Shown here piece by piece: positions 17,707 through 25,586 of a stretch of 33,805 bases of DNA. The stretch comes from an uncultured Rhodothermaceae bacterium. Its GTDB lineage: Bacteria > Bacteroidota > Rhodothermia > Rhodothermales > Salinibacteraceae. How positions within the stretch are numbered: position 1 is the stretch's first letter; each line of letters opens with the position of its first letter. The stretch covers positions 1 to 33,805 of the forward strand of contig CAJXLX010000027.1 of the NCBI GenBank assembly GCA_913056335.1. The letters run 5' to 3'. The translations under genes were made by a program, and so were the position numbers. The notes under the pieces were generated by a model. That model searched no databases. It saw only the letters and a list, made by a program, of their open reading frames with translations, and was not told the DNA's origin.

Positions 17707-18576
17707 ATGCTCATGCCTATACGTCGGTCCGCGTTGTTCGGCGTGTTGGTAGCCCTTCTGCTTGCAGGCAGCCCCTTAGATGCTGCACATGCCCAGCGCA
17801 CGGGCCAGCATCGTGACGAGTATGAGGGCGTAGGTATTGACCGCAAGCACGGTGACACCGTACCACACGATCTGACCTTCACCGACCACACCGGTCAAGA
17901 AGTCACGCTTGGCCAATACTTTGACGGCGAGCGCCCAGTGCTGCTGAATCTTGTGTACCACGACTGCCCCATGCTGTGTGGGCTGTTGCTGAACGGGGTT
18001 ACAAAGACAATTGGTAATCTGGAGTGGACGCCCGGTGACGAGTACACAGTGCTTACCGTAAGCTTCAACCCGCGCGAGTCGTTCGAACAAGCAGCAGCAC
18101 AGCGCGAGCGTTACCTGGACCAGTTGGGGCGCCCCAATGCTGCCGATGGCTGGCACTTTTTGACAGGCGATGCAGAAAACATCGACGCGTTAACGAGTGC
18201 TGTCGGGTTCAATCTGAGATGGATTGCGTCGAAGCAGGAGTTTGCGCATCCCACAACCTACGTGTTCTTGAGTGGAGACGGCATGGTGTCGCAGTACATT
18301 CACGGCATGCAAATGCCTCGGAGCGACACGCGCCAAGCGCTTGTTGAGGCATCTGACGGTCAAGTGGGCTCGCCTGTTGACTTGGTGATGCTGTACTGCT
18401 TCCAGTTTGACCCAGACGCCAATACCTACACGGCAGACGCATTCAACCTGATGAAGGCGGCGTCGGTGCTTACGGTGCTTACGCTCGGCGGCATGTTGTA
18501 TGTGTTCTGGCGCCGTGAAAATGAGCATGTAGACGACCAATTAGAAGGACGGTTTTCGATACCGTCTGAGACGTAG
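17707..18576 (+). CDS. sco: SCO1/SenC family copper chaperone with C-terminal membrane anchor
   Basis: 289 residues. SCO proteins deliver copper to, or reduce, the CuA site of cytochrome oxidase subunit II in the periplasm. A signal peptide ends near AAHAQ (residue 30). The thioredoxin-like domain carries the copper-binding pair C87-P-M-L-C91 in VYHDCPMLCGLLLNGV and the third ligand H181 in FAHPTTYVFLSGDG. A membrane helix at about 250-268 lies near the C-terminus, followed by a charged tail, so the protein is anchored from the C-terminus instead of the usual N-terminal helix. Met at 17713 is an alternative start. It lies just ahead of coxB, the gene for its target. The sequence up to residue 285 is full length. 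Confidence 0.93.
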   Translation: MLMPIRRSALFGVLVALLLAGSPLDAAHAQRTGQHRDEYEGVGIDRKHGDTVPHDLTFTDHTGQEVTLGQYFDGERPVLLNLVYHDCPMLCGLLLNGVTKTIGNLEWTPGDEYTVLTVSFNPRESFEQAAAQRERYLDQLGRPNAADGWHFLTGDAENIDALTSAVGFNLRWIASKQEFAHPTTYVFLSGDGMVSQYIHGMQMPRSDTRQALVEASDGQVGSPVDLVMLYCFQFDPDANTYTADAFNLMKAASVLTVLTLGGMLYVFWRRENEHVDDQLEGRFSIPSET

Positions 18577-18622
18577 CCCGTGCGTTTCCACAACAAATAT
18601 GAGACGCACGCTGCAAGGCTCC

Positions 18623-18646
18623 GGCCTCTCGGGTACCGAGACGGCC
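18623..18646. other. Hairpin in the sco-coxB gap
   Basis: GGCC-TCTCGG (18623-18632) pairs with CCGAGA-(C)-GGCC (18636-18646) around a three-base loop GTA, giving a 10-bp stem with one bulged C at 18642. A weaker outer repeat, GTGCGT (18580-18585) with ACGCAC (18604-18609), lies just upstream. It sits 44 bases before coxB and has no T-run. It may separate sco from cox expression or protect the cox mRNA. Confidence 0.5.
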
Positions 18647-18689
18647 AGGGGCATACCTTCCCTCTTATACAATCAGTGTCTTCGCAATC

Positions 18690-19637
18690 ATGAATGACTC
18701 CGGCACGTTCTGGCTTCCCGAGGCTGCCTCGACGGTGGCCGCCGAGGTCGATGGCCTCTTCTACTTCGTATATTGGGCCAGCGCCATCATCTTCGTGGGC
18801 GTGGTCGCGGCAATGATCTACTTGGCGTATAAATATCGCCGCCGCGATCCCAACGACCGTCCCGAACCCGTCGAAGAAAGCCGTCTCCTGGAAATTTCCT
18901 GGATTGTGGTGCCAACGATCCTGGTACTGCTGGTCTTCACGTGGGGATTTCAAACTTTCGTGACGCTACAGACCGCACCGCCGAATGCGTATCAGATTCA
19001 GGGACAAGCCTACTCGTACGGATGGAACTTTGAGTATCCAGAAGGGGCCCAAACGACCGACGAGCTCTACTTGCCAGCAGATCGTCCGGTGCAAGTTCGC
19101 CTGAGCAGTCGTGAAGGCGACGTGCTCCACAGCTTCTACCTGCCCCAGTTTCGCGTCAAGCAGGACGTGCTGCCCAATCGCTACACCTCGGTCTGGTTTG
19201 AGGCCACCGAGCCGGGCACATACGAACTGTTCTGCACAGAGTACTGCGGCGTAGGACACTCGCAGATGTTAGGAGAAGTCAATGTACTTCCCGCAGACGA
19301 GTTTGATGAGTGGGTCGCCGAAGCAGGAATCAACGAAGATGAGCTCTCACTTGTTGAACTCGGCGAACTGCAGTATCAGCGTAACGGATGCCAGGGGTGC
19401 CACAGCCTCGACGGATCGGCGATGGCAGGACCCACGTTTCAGGGGCTGTACGCAAGCGAGCGTGCATTCGCAGACGCGAGCTCCGTTGAAGCGGATGAAA
19501 ATTACCTCCGTGAATCCATCATCGAACCCGATGCCAAGGTTGTTGAAGGCTACGGGTCGGGCATCATGCCGTCGTTTGCTCACCTTTCTGAGCGCGACGT
19601 AACAGCGCTTGTTGAGTTCATCAAGGAGCAGCAATAG
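18690..19637 (+). CDS. coxB: caa3-type cytochrome c oxidase subunit II (CuA plus cytochrome c domain)
   Basis: 315 residues. Two membrane helices at about 24-47 and 69-93 are followed by a cupredoxin domain with the CuA ligands H147, C182, E184, C186, H190 and M193 (FCTEYCGVGHSQM). A C-terminal cytochrome c domain carries C234-Q-G-C-H238 and probable axial M293 in GSGIMPSFAHLS. The extra haem defines the caa3 class, which can take electrons directly from alternative complex III without a free cytochrome c. No cleavable signal peptide is evident; the first helix would insert the protein. All copper ligands are intact. It starts 113 bases after sco and is followed by coxA after 97 bases. Confidence 0.97.
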   Translation: MNDSGTFWLPEAASTVAAEVDGLFYFVYWASAIIFVGVVAAMIYLAYKYRRRDPNDRPEPVEESRLLEISWIVVPTILVLLVFTWGFQTFVTLQTAPPNAYQIQGQAYSYGWNFEYPEGAQTTDELYLPADRPVQVRLSSREGDVLHSFYLPQFRVKQDVLPNRYTSVWFEATEPGTYELFCTEYCGVGHSQMLGEVNVLPADEFDEWVAEAGINEDELSLVELGELQYQRNGCQGCHSLDGSAMAGPTFQGLYASERAFADASSVEADENYLRESIIEPDAKVVEGYGSGIMPSFAHLSERDVTALVEFIKEQQ

Positions 19638-19734
19638 GTAACAGCAGCATTCCGATTGCTTCGATGCGCAGTCCCCGGTGCTCTACACGGCGCCGTTCCG
19701 GATCCCCCTTTACATCGACGAACATGACCTAATT

Positions 19735-21474
19735 ATGGAAGCGGCAGCTCACGCAGCATCACAAACCGACGCCGAACCGCGTACGTACCTGAACCACGAA
19801 ACCAGCCTCTGGGAGTGGCTCACGACCAAAGACCACAAGAAGATCGGGATTATGTACCTGATCTCGCTTGCGGTCGTCTTCCTGGTGGCTGGACTGTTGG
19901 CGATGGCCGTGCGCCTGGAGCTGATGTCGCCCGACTTCAGCATTATGTCGGCCAGCCAGTACAACCAGACCTTCACGATGCACGGCATCATGATGGTCTT
20001 TCTGTTCATTGTGCCGTCGATCCCGGCCATTCTGGGCAACTTTGTGCTCCCGCTCCAGATTGGGGCGAAAGATGTGGCCTTCCCCCGGCTTAATCTGGCC
20101 AGCTGGTATGTGTACATAGCGGGAGGGGCGCTTACCGTCACGGCCCTGCTTGTTGGCGAGTTGTCGACGGGGTGGACGTTCTACACGCCGTATTCGTCTC
20201 AACAGGGCACTGCGGTCATCTTCATGACCGGAGCCATTTTTGTGTCGGGCTTTGCGTCCATCTTTACCGGGTTGAACTTCATTGTGACGATCCACAAGAT
20301 GCGAGCGCCCGGCATGACGTGGAACCGCCTGCCACTGTTTGTGTGGGGGCTCTACGCTACGAGCATCGTGCAGGTGTTGGCTACGCCAGTTGTTGGCATT
20401 ACGATGCTGCTTCTGATCCTGGAGCAGACGCTGCAGATCGGGATCTTTGACCCGGCGCTCGGGGGCGATCCGATTCTGTTCCAACACTTCTTCTGGTTCT
20501 ACTCGCACCCGGCGGTCTACATCATGATTTTGCCGGCCTTTGGCATCCTGAGTGAGCTGATTGCCACGTTTAGTCGCCAGCGCATCTTTGGGTACCGCGC
20601 CATTGCGCTGTCATCGGTCGCCATTGCGATGCTCGGCTTCCTGGTCTGGGGCCACCACATGTTTGTATCCGGCCAGTCAGCGATTTCCTCAATCGTGTTC
20701 TCGCTGATTACGTACCTGATCGGCATTCCGTCAGGCATCAAGATCTTCAACTGGATTGCCACCATGTACAAAGGCTCAGTGTGGCTGCAAACACCGATGC
20801 TCTATGCCTTGAGCTTCTTGTTCTTGTTCACCATTGGTGGGCTTACCGGCATTATGGTCGGTGTGCTGGGCGTGGACGTACATCTGCATGACACCTACTT
20901 CGTGGTGGGCCACTTCCACTACGTGATGATGGGGGGCTCGGTAATTGCGCTGCTTGGGGGGATGCATTACTGGTGGCCTAAGATCACCGGCCGCATGTAT
21001 AACGAGACCCTCGGCAAAATTGCCGCAGGTCTGGTCTTTGTCGGCTTCAATGTGACATTCTTCACGCAGTTGGTCCTCGGGAGTCAGGGGATGCCGCGCC
21101 GCTACTACGAGTATGTAGATCGCTTTGCCGAACTGCATATGATTTCGACCATTGGCTCCTTTATCTTGGCATCAGGGCTCTTCCTGGTGCTCGGATATGC
21201 GTTGCATTCGCTCTTCTATGGCAAGAAGGCGCCCCAAAACCCATGGGCGGCTGCTACACTGGAGTGGACGAATGTGGCAGCAATCCCCGATCCGCACAAC
21301 TTCACGAGTACGCCGCTCGTCACGCGCGGCCCGTACGACTTCCACAAGGCCGACGAAGTGTTTGGCGGAAGCGGCGACGGCCAAGCCCGTGGCGATGGCG
21401 CTGGTAGTGATGCAAGTCGTCTTGCACCGCCCGAAGCTGCGCCTTCGGCACCAAAGGAAGATGCCTCCGCGTAA
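19735..21474 (+). CDS. coxA: Cytochrome c oxidase subunit I, A2-type haem-copper oxygen reductase
   Basis: 579 residues from the ATG at 19735; a GTG at 19678 is in frame but gives an unlikely extension. Twelve or more helices. Haem a ligands are H83 (FTMHGIMM) and H395; haem a3 is bound by H393 (HFHYVMMGG); CuB by H258, H307 and H308; Y262 is the cross-linked tyrosine. In helix VI the sequence is YSHPAVY with Y256-S257 in place of the A1-type GHPEV, so the D-channel Glu is absent and replaced by the YS pair of the A2 subfamily, as in Rhodothermus caa3. The K-channel lysine is present in PSGIKIFNW. The last 60 residues are a hydrophilic, disordered tail. It reduces oxygen and pumps protons. 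Confidence 0.97.
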   Translation: MEAAAHAASQTDAEPRTYLNHETSLWEWLTTKDHKKIGIMYLISLAVVFLVAGLLAMAVRLELMSPDFSIMSASQYNQTFTMHGIMMVFLFIVPSIPAILGNFVLPLQIGAKDVAFPRLNLASWYVYIAGGALTVTALLVGELSTGWTFYTPYSSQQGTAVIFMTGAIFVSGFASIFTGLNFIVTIHKMRAPGMTWNRLPLFVWGLYATSIVQVLATPVVGITMLLLILEQTLQIGIFDPALGGDPILFQHFFWFYSHPAVYIMILPAFGILSELIATFSRQRIFGYRAIALSSVAIAMLGFLVWGHHMFVSGQSAISSIVFSLITYLIGIPSGIKIFNWIATMYKGSVWLQTPMLYALSFLFLFTIGGLTGIMVGVLGVDVHLHDTYFVVGHFHYVMMGGSVIALLGGMHYWWPKITGRMYNETLGKIAAGLVFVGFNVTFFTQLVLGSQGMPRRYYEYVDRFAELHMISTIGSFILASGLFLVLGYALHSLFYGKKAPQNPWAAATLEWTNVAAIPDPHNFTSTPLVTRGPYDFHKADEVFGGSGDGQARGDGAGSDASRLAPPEAAPSAPKEDASA

Positions 21475-21491
21475 TGCCTCTGCACCCCCGC

Positions 21492-21521
21492 AAGCTGGGA
21501 GCGTCTGTGCGCTCCTGGCTT
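21492..21521 (+). terminator. 12-bp-stem hairpin between coxA and coxC
   Basis: AAGCTGGGAGCG (21492-21503) pairs with CGCTCCTGGCTT (21510-21521) over 12 positions, two of them wobbles, around the loop TCTGTG. A T-rich stretch, CCCTGTTTTCCC, follows directly. It lies 17 bases after coxA and 31 before coxC. It looks like a leaky intrinsic terminator or attenuator that could lower coxC and coxD transcription relative to coxA, or a 3' end stabiliser. Confidence 0.55.
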
Positions 21522-21552
21522 CCCTGTTTTCCCGATTTACGTAGCTGTCCTC

Positions 21553-22254
21553 ATGTCGACTGAAACCGCTCCGGCCACGACCGAATCGGTCGAAACCGAA
21601 CACGATCACCATCCGCCGCACCTGCAACACCACTTTGTCTCGTCGGAGCAGCAGTTCGACTCGGCAAAGCTGGGCATGTGGCTGTTTCTGATTACGGAGA
21701 TTCTGCTGTTCTCTGCGCTGTTTGTAGCGTATGCAGTGTATCGCAACTGGAATCCGATGGCGTTTGCTGAAGCAAGTAGCACGCTCGACTGGGTCCTGGG
21801 ATCGGTAAACACGATTGTGCTGCTTACATCCTCGCTCACTGTGGCCCTGTCAATCCACTTCATCCAGAAAAACGACAAGCAGAAGACTGTCATTAGTCTG
21901 CTATCGACGTTGGTACTGGCAGGGGGCTTCTTGGTGATCAAGTACTTCGAGTACATGGCCAAGTTTGAGCACGGAATCTATCCGGGCGAAGCCTTCGCCC
22001 CTACTGGGAGCGGATATGAGTACCTGGCTGCGATTCCGTACGTGCCGCAGTTCTTCAGCATCTATTTTGTGATGACGGGGATTCACGGCGTACACGTCGT
22101 TATTGGGATGGGTCTCATTGGTTGGATGGCCTGGCGCGCCCACCGAGGCGATTTTAGCGACGAGTGGTACACACCAGTAGAGCTTACAGGACTCTACTGG
22201 CACATCGTTGACATCATCTGGATTTTTCTCTTTCCGCTCCTCTACCTCGTGTAG
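21553..22254 (+). CDS. coxC: Cytochrome c oxidase subunit III
   Basis: 233 residues with five membrane helices (about 41-62, 79-101, 111-133, 157-184, 209-232), the short five-helix form of subunit III. A His-rich N-terminus (EHDHHPPHLQHHF) precedes the first helix. Family signatures are KLGMWLFLITEILLFSALFVAY, a KYFEYMAKFEHGIYPG loop, YFVMTGIHGVHVVIGMGLIGWM and the terminal YWHIVDIIWIFLFPLLYLV. Subunit III stabilises subunit I turnover. The ATG at 21553 follows 78 bases after coxA with a hairpin between them. No Shine-Dalgarno. Confidence 0.95.
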   Translation: MSTETAPATTESVETEHDHHPPHLQHHFVSSEQQFDSAKLGMWLFLITEILLFSALFVAYAVYRNWNPMAFAEASSTLDWVLGSVNTIVLLTSSLTVALSIHFIQKNDKQKTVISLLSTLVLAGGFLVIKYFEYMAKFEHGIYPGEAFAPTGSGYEYLAAIPYVPQFFSIYFVMTGIHGVHVVIGMGLIGWMAWRAHRGDFSDEWYTPVELTGLYWHIVDIIWIFLFPLLYLV

Positions 22255-22348
22255 ATGCGATCCTGCGCAGTCTCGTGCCGCCCACACGGGTCGATTGAGC
22301 CCTGTGTGCCCCCTGTTAGCTCTTGCAGATTACAATCGAATAACGCCC

Positions 22349-22771
22349 ATGGCCCACGCCACCGACGACCACGCCGCTCATGGCCACCACATCATTCCCA
22401 TTCCCACGCTGCTGAAGGTCTTTGGTGCGCTGGTTGCACTCACGGCGATCACCGTAGGCCTCTCTGCCTTTGACTTTGGGATGTTCGAGATCCCGGTGGC
22501 GCTTGGGCTGGCAAGTGCGAAAGCCACGCTTGTCGTGATGATCTTCATGGCCCTGAAGTACGACAACCCCGTCAACATGCTTACCTTTAGCGTAGGGGTG
22601 CTCTTCGTGGCCGTATTTTTGATCTTTACGCTGCTCGACACCGCTTTCCGAGGTGACATGGATAACGTAGACCGCCTAACAATTGAAGAGCGTGAGCGCC
22701 TGAATGAGCAACTACAGGAGTCGGATGTAGATGCTGAAGACCTTCAGGTCGCGCCAAGCGATATGCAGTAG
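22349..22771 (+). CDS. coxD: Cytochrome c oxidase subunit IV (prokaryotic COX4-like)
   Basis: 140 residues. Three membrane helices at about 20-40, 47-69 and 75-97 with the family pattern FGALVALTAITVGLSAFDFG, ASAKATLVVMIFMALKYDNP and FLIFTLLDTAFR, then a 40-residue acidic cytoplasmic tail. The frame is open upstream into coxC, but the ATG at 22349 gives the normal His-rich N-terminus (MAHATDDHAAHGHH). It is the small fourth subunit and the last gene of the respiratory block. It starts 94 bases after coxC, and the gap contains a bulged stem of 8 bp (22283-22290 with 22300-22308). No clear terminator follows it. Confidence 0.92.
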   Translation: MAHATDDHAAHGHHIIPIPTLLKVFGALVALTAITVGLSAFDFGMFEIPVALGLASAKATLVVMIFMALKYDNPVNMLTFSVGVLFVAVFLIFTLLDTAFRGDMDNVDRLTIEERERLNEQLQESDVDAEDLQVAPSDMQ

Positions 22772-23246
22772 CACATATCCTTACTGCAAAACTGAGACGG
22801 GAAACTCCGTACAGGGAGAGATACAGAGCGGTACGCTCCCCCGTACATCGTGCTGCGCCAAACACAACGATGTTGATGCAGCATTCGGATTATAAAGATG
22901 CTTCCGGTTTGCGTCGAATCTTCACGCCCTCACGTCCGTCTACAGTAATGTGAGTCATATACAAGGCACAAAGTCAGTAGTATAGACTCAGGGTAGACAA
23001 GCCAAGTTGAGAACTACTCTCAACGAGCAGACAGATAGTCTGTGGTGAGGCATGGATGGTCTGACTGCGTTTGCAAAGTCTAACAGTCGGACTAACTTCC
23101 TGGCTGCAGGTGCTGTCCGCTTGTCGTTGGCCATGCTGTGCTACTTACATACCGTACTGCTTTCATACCGAAACCATGGGGCCAGCCCCTCACGAACGTA
23201 GGCGTTCGTAAACAAGCCGTTGTGCTCAGCCGATCTTGCCGTTGCC
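22772..23246. other. 475-base gap after the cox genes with four inverted repeats, no gene seen
   Basis: No plausible protein. Four separate inverted repeats stand out. GTTGAGA (23006-23012)/TCTCAAC (23018-23024) has a 5-base loop. ACAGA (23031-23035)/TCTGT (23039-23043) has a 3-base loop. TCTGACTG (23060-23067)/CAGTCGGA (23084-23091) has one wobble. ACGAACG (23192-23198)/CGTTCGT (23203-23209) has a 4-base loop and lies 37 bases before the next start. The first three fall within 86 bases and could be one structured RNA. No known riboswitch signature (SAM, SAH, cobalamin) was recognised, and no tRNA fold fits. Confidence 0.5.
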
Positions 23247-23552
23247 ATGCATGTGCTCTTTATCACCCTCGTCGGTCCGGTTCTCTTCTTCTTGCTGACG
23301 TGGGTTGTGGCGACTGCGTACCGCCTATATTTTCCAGAACAACCCGTTGCGTTTGATCGGGACCCTGTTGTACTGCGCGAGCAGCGTCTCCGCAAGGAGA
23401 AAAGCGTGCCCGTGGGCGTACGCGAGATCCGTGAGGATCAGCGCCGTAGCCAGTACCTGGGTAAGTCCTCCCCCGACTATCGATACGCGTGGGGCAACTC
23501 CGATGGGTTCCCCGATACGTGGCGCGAAAACGTGTGGCTACGCCGTAACTGA
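23247..23552 (+). CDS. Small unknown single-pass membrane protein
   Basis: 101 residues from the ATG at 23247 (a TTG at 23220 is in frame but less likely). One membrane helix at about 3-25 (LFITLVGPVLFFLLTWVVATAY) with no charged residue, then a basic cytoplasmic-looking segment RLYFPEQPVAFDRDPVVLREQRLRKEKSVPVGVREIREDQRR and an aromatic tail: SPDYRYAWGNSDGFPDTWRENVWLRRN. I do not recognise a family. Coding character is supported by amino-acid composition and by the composed, motif-like C-terminus. It lies between the cox block and metF, 180 bases before metF, and shares no obvious theme with either. A perfect 7-bp palindrome lies just upstream. Confidence 0.65.
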   Translation: MHVLFITLVGPVLFFLLTWVVATAYRLYFPEQPVAFDRDPVVLREQRLRKEKSVPVGVREIREDQRRSQYLGKSSPDYRYAWGNSDGFPDTWRENVWLRRN

Positions 23553-23663
23553 TGTTTACGCAGTCCCTGCATCAGAGTGCGTAAAAGCGCGGCGAGATAT
23601 AACGTTGCTACTTTACTGTTCTTCAACTACGCAACAACCCTATACGTGGCCTTCAGGCCTCTA

Positions 23664-23680
23664 TCCCCATGCTCTTTGGG
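23664..23680 (+). other. Short hairpin upstream of metF
   Basis: CCCC and GGGG flank a nine-base loop around 23664-23680, and GGCCT/AGGCC forms another small stem just before it (about 23648-23659). They lie 50-85 bases before the metF start. No T-run follows. Possible leader structure; too weak to call a terminator or riboswitch. Confidence 0.3.
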
Positions 23681-23732
23681 GGGCGCACATGATCCACTTG
23701 CCTCCACCTTTTTGCAAAACCGTACTGCTTGC

Positions 23733-24692
23733 ATGAAAGTTACTGAACATCTCGACCGTGCATCCCACCCACTCATCTCTTATGAAATCATTCCGCCCAA
23801 GCGAGGTGGATCGGCAGAGCAGATGCTTGAGGTGGTAGAAGAGCTCATGCCCTATGATCCGCCGTTCATTGACGTGACGAGCCATTCGGCAGAGGTCTCC
23901 TACAAGCCCATGCCCGACGGCACATGGAAGCGGTGCGTAAAGCGCAAGCGTCCGGGTACGCTGGGGTTGTGTGCAGCTATCGAAGCGCGATACGGCATCG
24001 ACACGGTGCCACATATTCTGTGCAAAGGGTTTACACGTGAGGAAACCGAAGATGCGCTCATTGAGCTGAATTATCTGGGGATCGATAACGTGCTGGCGAT
24101 CCGAGGGGATGACAAGGGCGTTGAAAAGGATCTGCCGCCTGACCGCTCCCGCAACGAGTACGCAGTTGACCTTGTCAGTCAGGTTACAGACATGAACCAG
24201 GGAGCATATCTGGAAGACTTAATGGATGCGCAGTCTACGAACTTTTGCATTGGAGTCGGGGGCTATCCGGAAAAGCATTTTCAGGCGCCGAACATGGCGT
24301 GGGACGTTATGCGGCTCAAGCAGAAGGTTGAAGCGGGAGCCGACTATGTCGTTACGCAGATGTTTTTTGACAACGTGTATTACTTCGAATTCGTGGAGCA
24401 GTGCCGCAGTGTTGGCATTGACGTTCCCATTATTCCAGGCATCAAAATCATTACCCGTAAGCGGCACCTCCGGTCGCTTCCCGCTCACTTTCATACCGAC
24501 ATTCCTGAGGCGCTGGCAGCCGAAATTGCAGCAGCCGACTCGGATGAAGAGGTAAAGCACTTGGGTATCGAATGGGCGTTGCAGCAGTCAGAAGAGCTGC
24601 TATCCGCCAATGTACCCTGCCTGCATTTCTACATCATGTCGAGCGCTACGACGGTGAAAGAGGTCGTGGAGCCGCTCCGCGAGATGGCATAG
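23733..24692 (+). CDS. metF: Methylenetetrahydrofolate reductase
   Basis: 319 residues from the ATG at 23733; the frame is open upstream but that part is not coding in character. The FAD-dependent TIM-barrel enzyme reduces 5,10-methylene-THF to 5-methyl-THF, which feeds methionine synthesis. Signatures are SYEIIPPKRGG (the Glu that protonates folate, at residue 18), LAIRGDDKG with its conserved Asp in the folate-binding loop, GVGGYPEKH, and TQMFFDNVYYFEF with the Gln near the folate site. C-terminal GIEWALQQSEELL...PCLHFYIM is also typical. The length is slightly over the E. coli protein. No partner met gene lies nearby; the gene ends convergent to hpf. Confidence 0.97.
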   Translation: MKVTEHLDRASHPLISYEIIPPKRGGSAEQMLEVVEELMPYDPPFIDVTSHSAEVSYKPMPDGTWKRCVKRKRPGTLGLCAAIEARYGIDTVPHILCKGFTREETEDALIELNYLGIDNVLAIRGDDKGVEKDLPPDRSRNEYAVDLVSQVTDMNQGAYLEDLMDAQSTNFCIGVGGYPEKHFQAPNMAWDVMRLKQKVEAGADYVVTQMFFDNVYYFEFVEQCRSVGIDVPIIPGIKIITRKRHLRSLPAHFHTDIPEALAAEIAAADSDEEVKHLGIEWALQQSEELLSANVPCLHFYIMSSATTVKEVVEPLREMA

Positions 24693-24696
24693 CACC

Positions 24697-24710
24697 GCAC
24701 AAGATTGTGC
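24697..24710 (+). other. Small hairpin directly after metF
   Basis: GCACAA (24697-24702) and TTGTGC (24705-24710) form a perfect 6-bp stem with a two-base gap, beginning 5 bases after the metF stop, then TTGTGCTTTA. A tight loop of two bases makes it strained. It may assist the stronger terminator that follows at 24783. Confidence 0.35.
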
Positions 24711-24719
24711 TTGTGCTTT

Positions 24720-24745
24720 AGGGGATGAGCAGAGGGGATGAGCAG
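24720..24745. repeat. Tandem 13-bp repeat after metF
   Basis: AGGGGATGAGCAG occurs twice head to tail (24720-24732 and 24733-24745) without a mismatch. It lies in the non-coding gap between metF and its terminator and looks like a simple replication-slippage duplication. Confidence 0.6.
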
Positions 24746-24782
24746 CCATCTACTTCTCGCCCCAATGTGTTTACAATTACGA

Positions 24783-24815
24783 AAGCGCCCGAGCAGAACT
24801 GCTGCTCGGGCGCTT
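24783..24815. terminator. Bidirectional terminator between convergent metF and hpf
   Basis: AAGCGCCCGAGCAG (24783-24796) and CTGCTCGGGCGCTT (24802-24815) form a perfect 14-bp GC-rich stem around a five-base loop AACTG. It lies 90 bases after metF and 27 bases after the hpf stop on the other strand. The T-tails are short on both sides (TT, then C or TCG), so it may work with Rho or as a strong stem alone. The symmetrical position fits use by both genes. Confidence 0.8.
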
Positions 24816-24842
24816 CGGCATGGAATGGATACGTGCAGATCC

Positions 24843-25157
24843 TTATCGATGAGCATCTTTATCCTTGCGGCGCAACTGCGCTTTGTACTTCTCCAACTGC
24901 CGACGCAACTGGTCGGCGCAGTTCTTGGCTGCATCCTCGTGGGTGCTGGCTTCACCGGTTGCCGTTAACCGCTTCTGATAGACATCGAGGCGCGCCTCAA
25001 CGGTTTTTTCCTCCGCTGGGCTGTTGTTCTTACTCAGAACAACTTCAGCGTTGATGATGCCGTCGTAGTAGCGTTCAAGCTTTTGCAGGCGTTCCTCAAC
25101 GCGAGATTGCACCTGGGGCGATACCGTAACGTGGCGGGTGGTCAGTTGGAGGTTCAT
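24843..25157 (-). CDS. hpf: Ribosome hibernation promoting factor (short HPF/YfiA type)
   Basis: 104 residues, the short S30AE-domain form that binds the 30S decoding region in stationary phase and either dimerises or silences ribosomes. The N-terminus MNLQLTTRHVTVSPQVQSRVEERLQKLERYY and the core NAEVVLSKNNSPAEEKTVEARLDV are typical, as is the strongly basic C-terminal helix (LRRQLEKYKAQLRRKDKDAHR). The C-terminal dimerisation domain of long HPF is absent. The ATG at 25157 (MNLQ) is chosen over 25166, which would add MCL. Candidate promoter element TATAAT reads at 25256-25251. The gene ends 27 bases before the bidirectional terminator. Confidence 0.93.
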   Translation of the reverse strand: MNLQLTTRHVTVSPQVQSRVEERLQKLERYYDGIINAEVVLSKNNSPAEEKTVEARLDVYQKRLTATGEASTHEDAAKNCADQLRRQLEKYKAQLRRKDKDAHR

Positions 25158-25586
25158 AAGGCACAACGCAGCTGTGGAATCAAACAGACGAATGCAGGTA
25201 TGCCTTCCGGACTCAGAAGCGAAAAGCCCTAAGGCGCCTCTACCAAGGCCATTATACTTTACGTAGCACTCTGTATTTTAGGCGTCTACCGCTTCCTCAA
25301 TAAGAAGCCAAGTAGGTAAAGGCTGTACTTATCGGACACGCGCAGTTCGTGAAAGTGTTGCAGAAGGCAGAGCGCTGAGCCCCCGTAAATAGCGCGCACT
25401 GTGCGGTCTATCGGGAGAATTTGTAGTCTCCACGACAGTCATCGAACATGTGATATCCTTCAGACAAGAGGGGGAGACTGCAGGATACGCCGCATGCCCG
25501 CATAGCGATGCCAGTTGGGGACTGCAGAACCAGTCTACGGCTATGACAGGTGACGAAGGGCCACTTTGCCGTATTCTGCTTCGGAA
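25158..25586. other. 429-base gap between hpf and ybeY, no gene seen
   Basis: Nothing here looks like protein or tRNA. It contains the hpf promoter candidate, a long-range repeat GTAGTCTCC (25423-25431)/GGAGACTGC (25473-25481, one wobble), and GACTG/CAGTC (25520-25535, loop CAGAAC), the last about 50 bases after the ybeY stop. The sequence is ordinary in composition otherwise. Confidence 0.45.
25251..25256 (-). promoter_or_regulatory. Candidate -10 element of the hpf promoter
   Basis: Read on the minus strand, TATAAT lies 94 bases before the hpf ATG. It is a perfect -10 consensus, but no good -35 is seen 16-18 bases upstream (best is about 3 of 6 matches). An implied leader of about 85 bases follows. 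Confidence 0.35.

Noticed and set aside
22772-23246. Possible tRNA or SAM-type riboswitch before metF
   Set aside because: No cloverleaf or conserved riboswitch core could be fitted; only simple hairpins are present.
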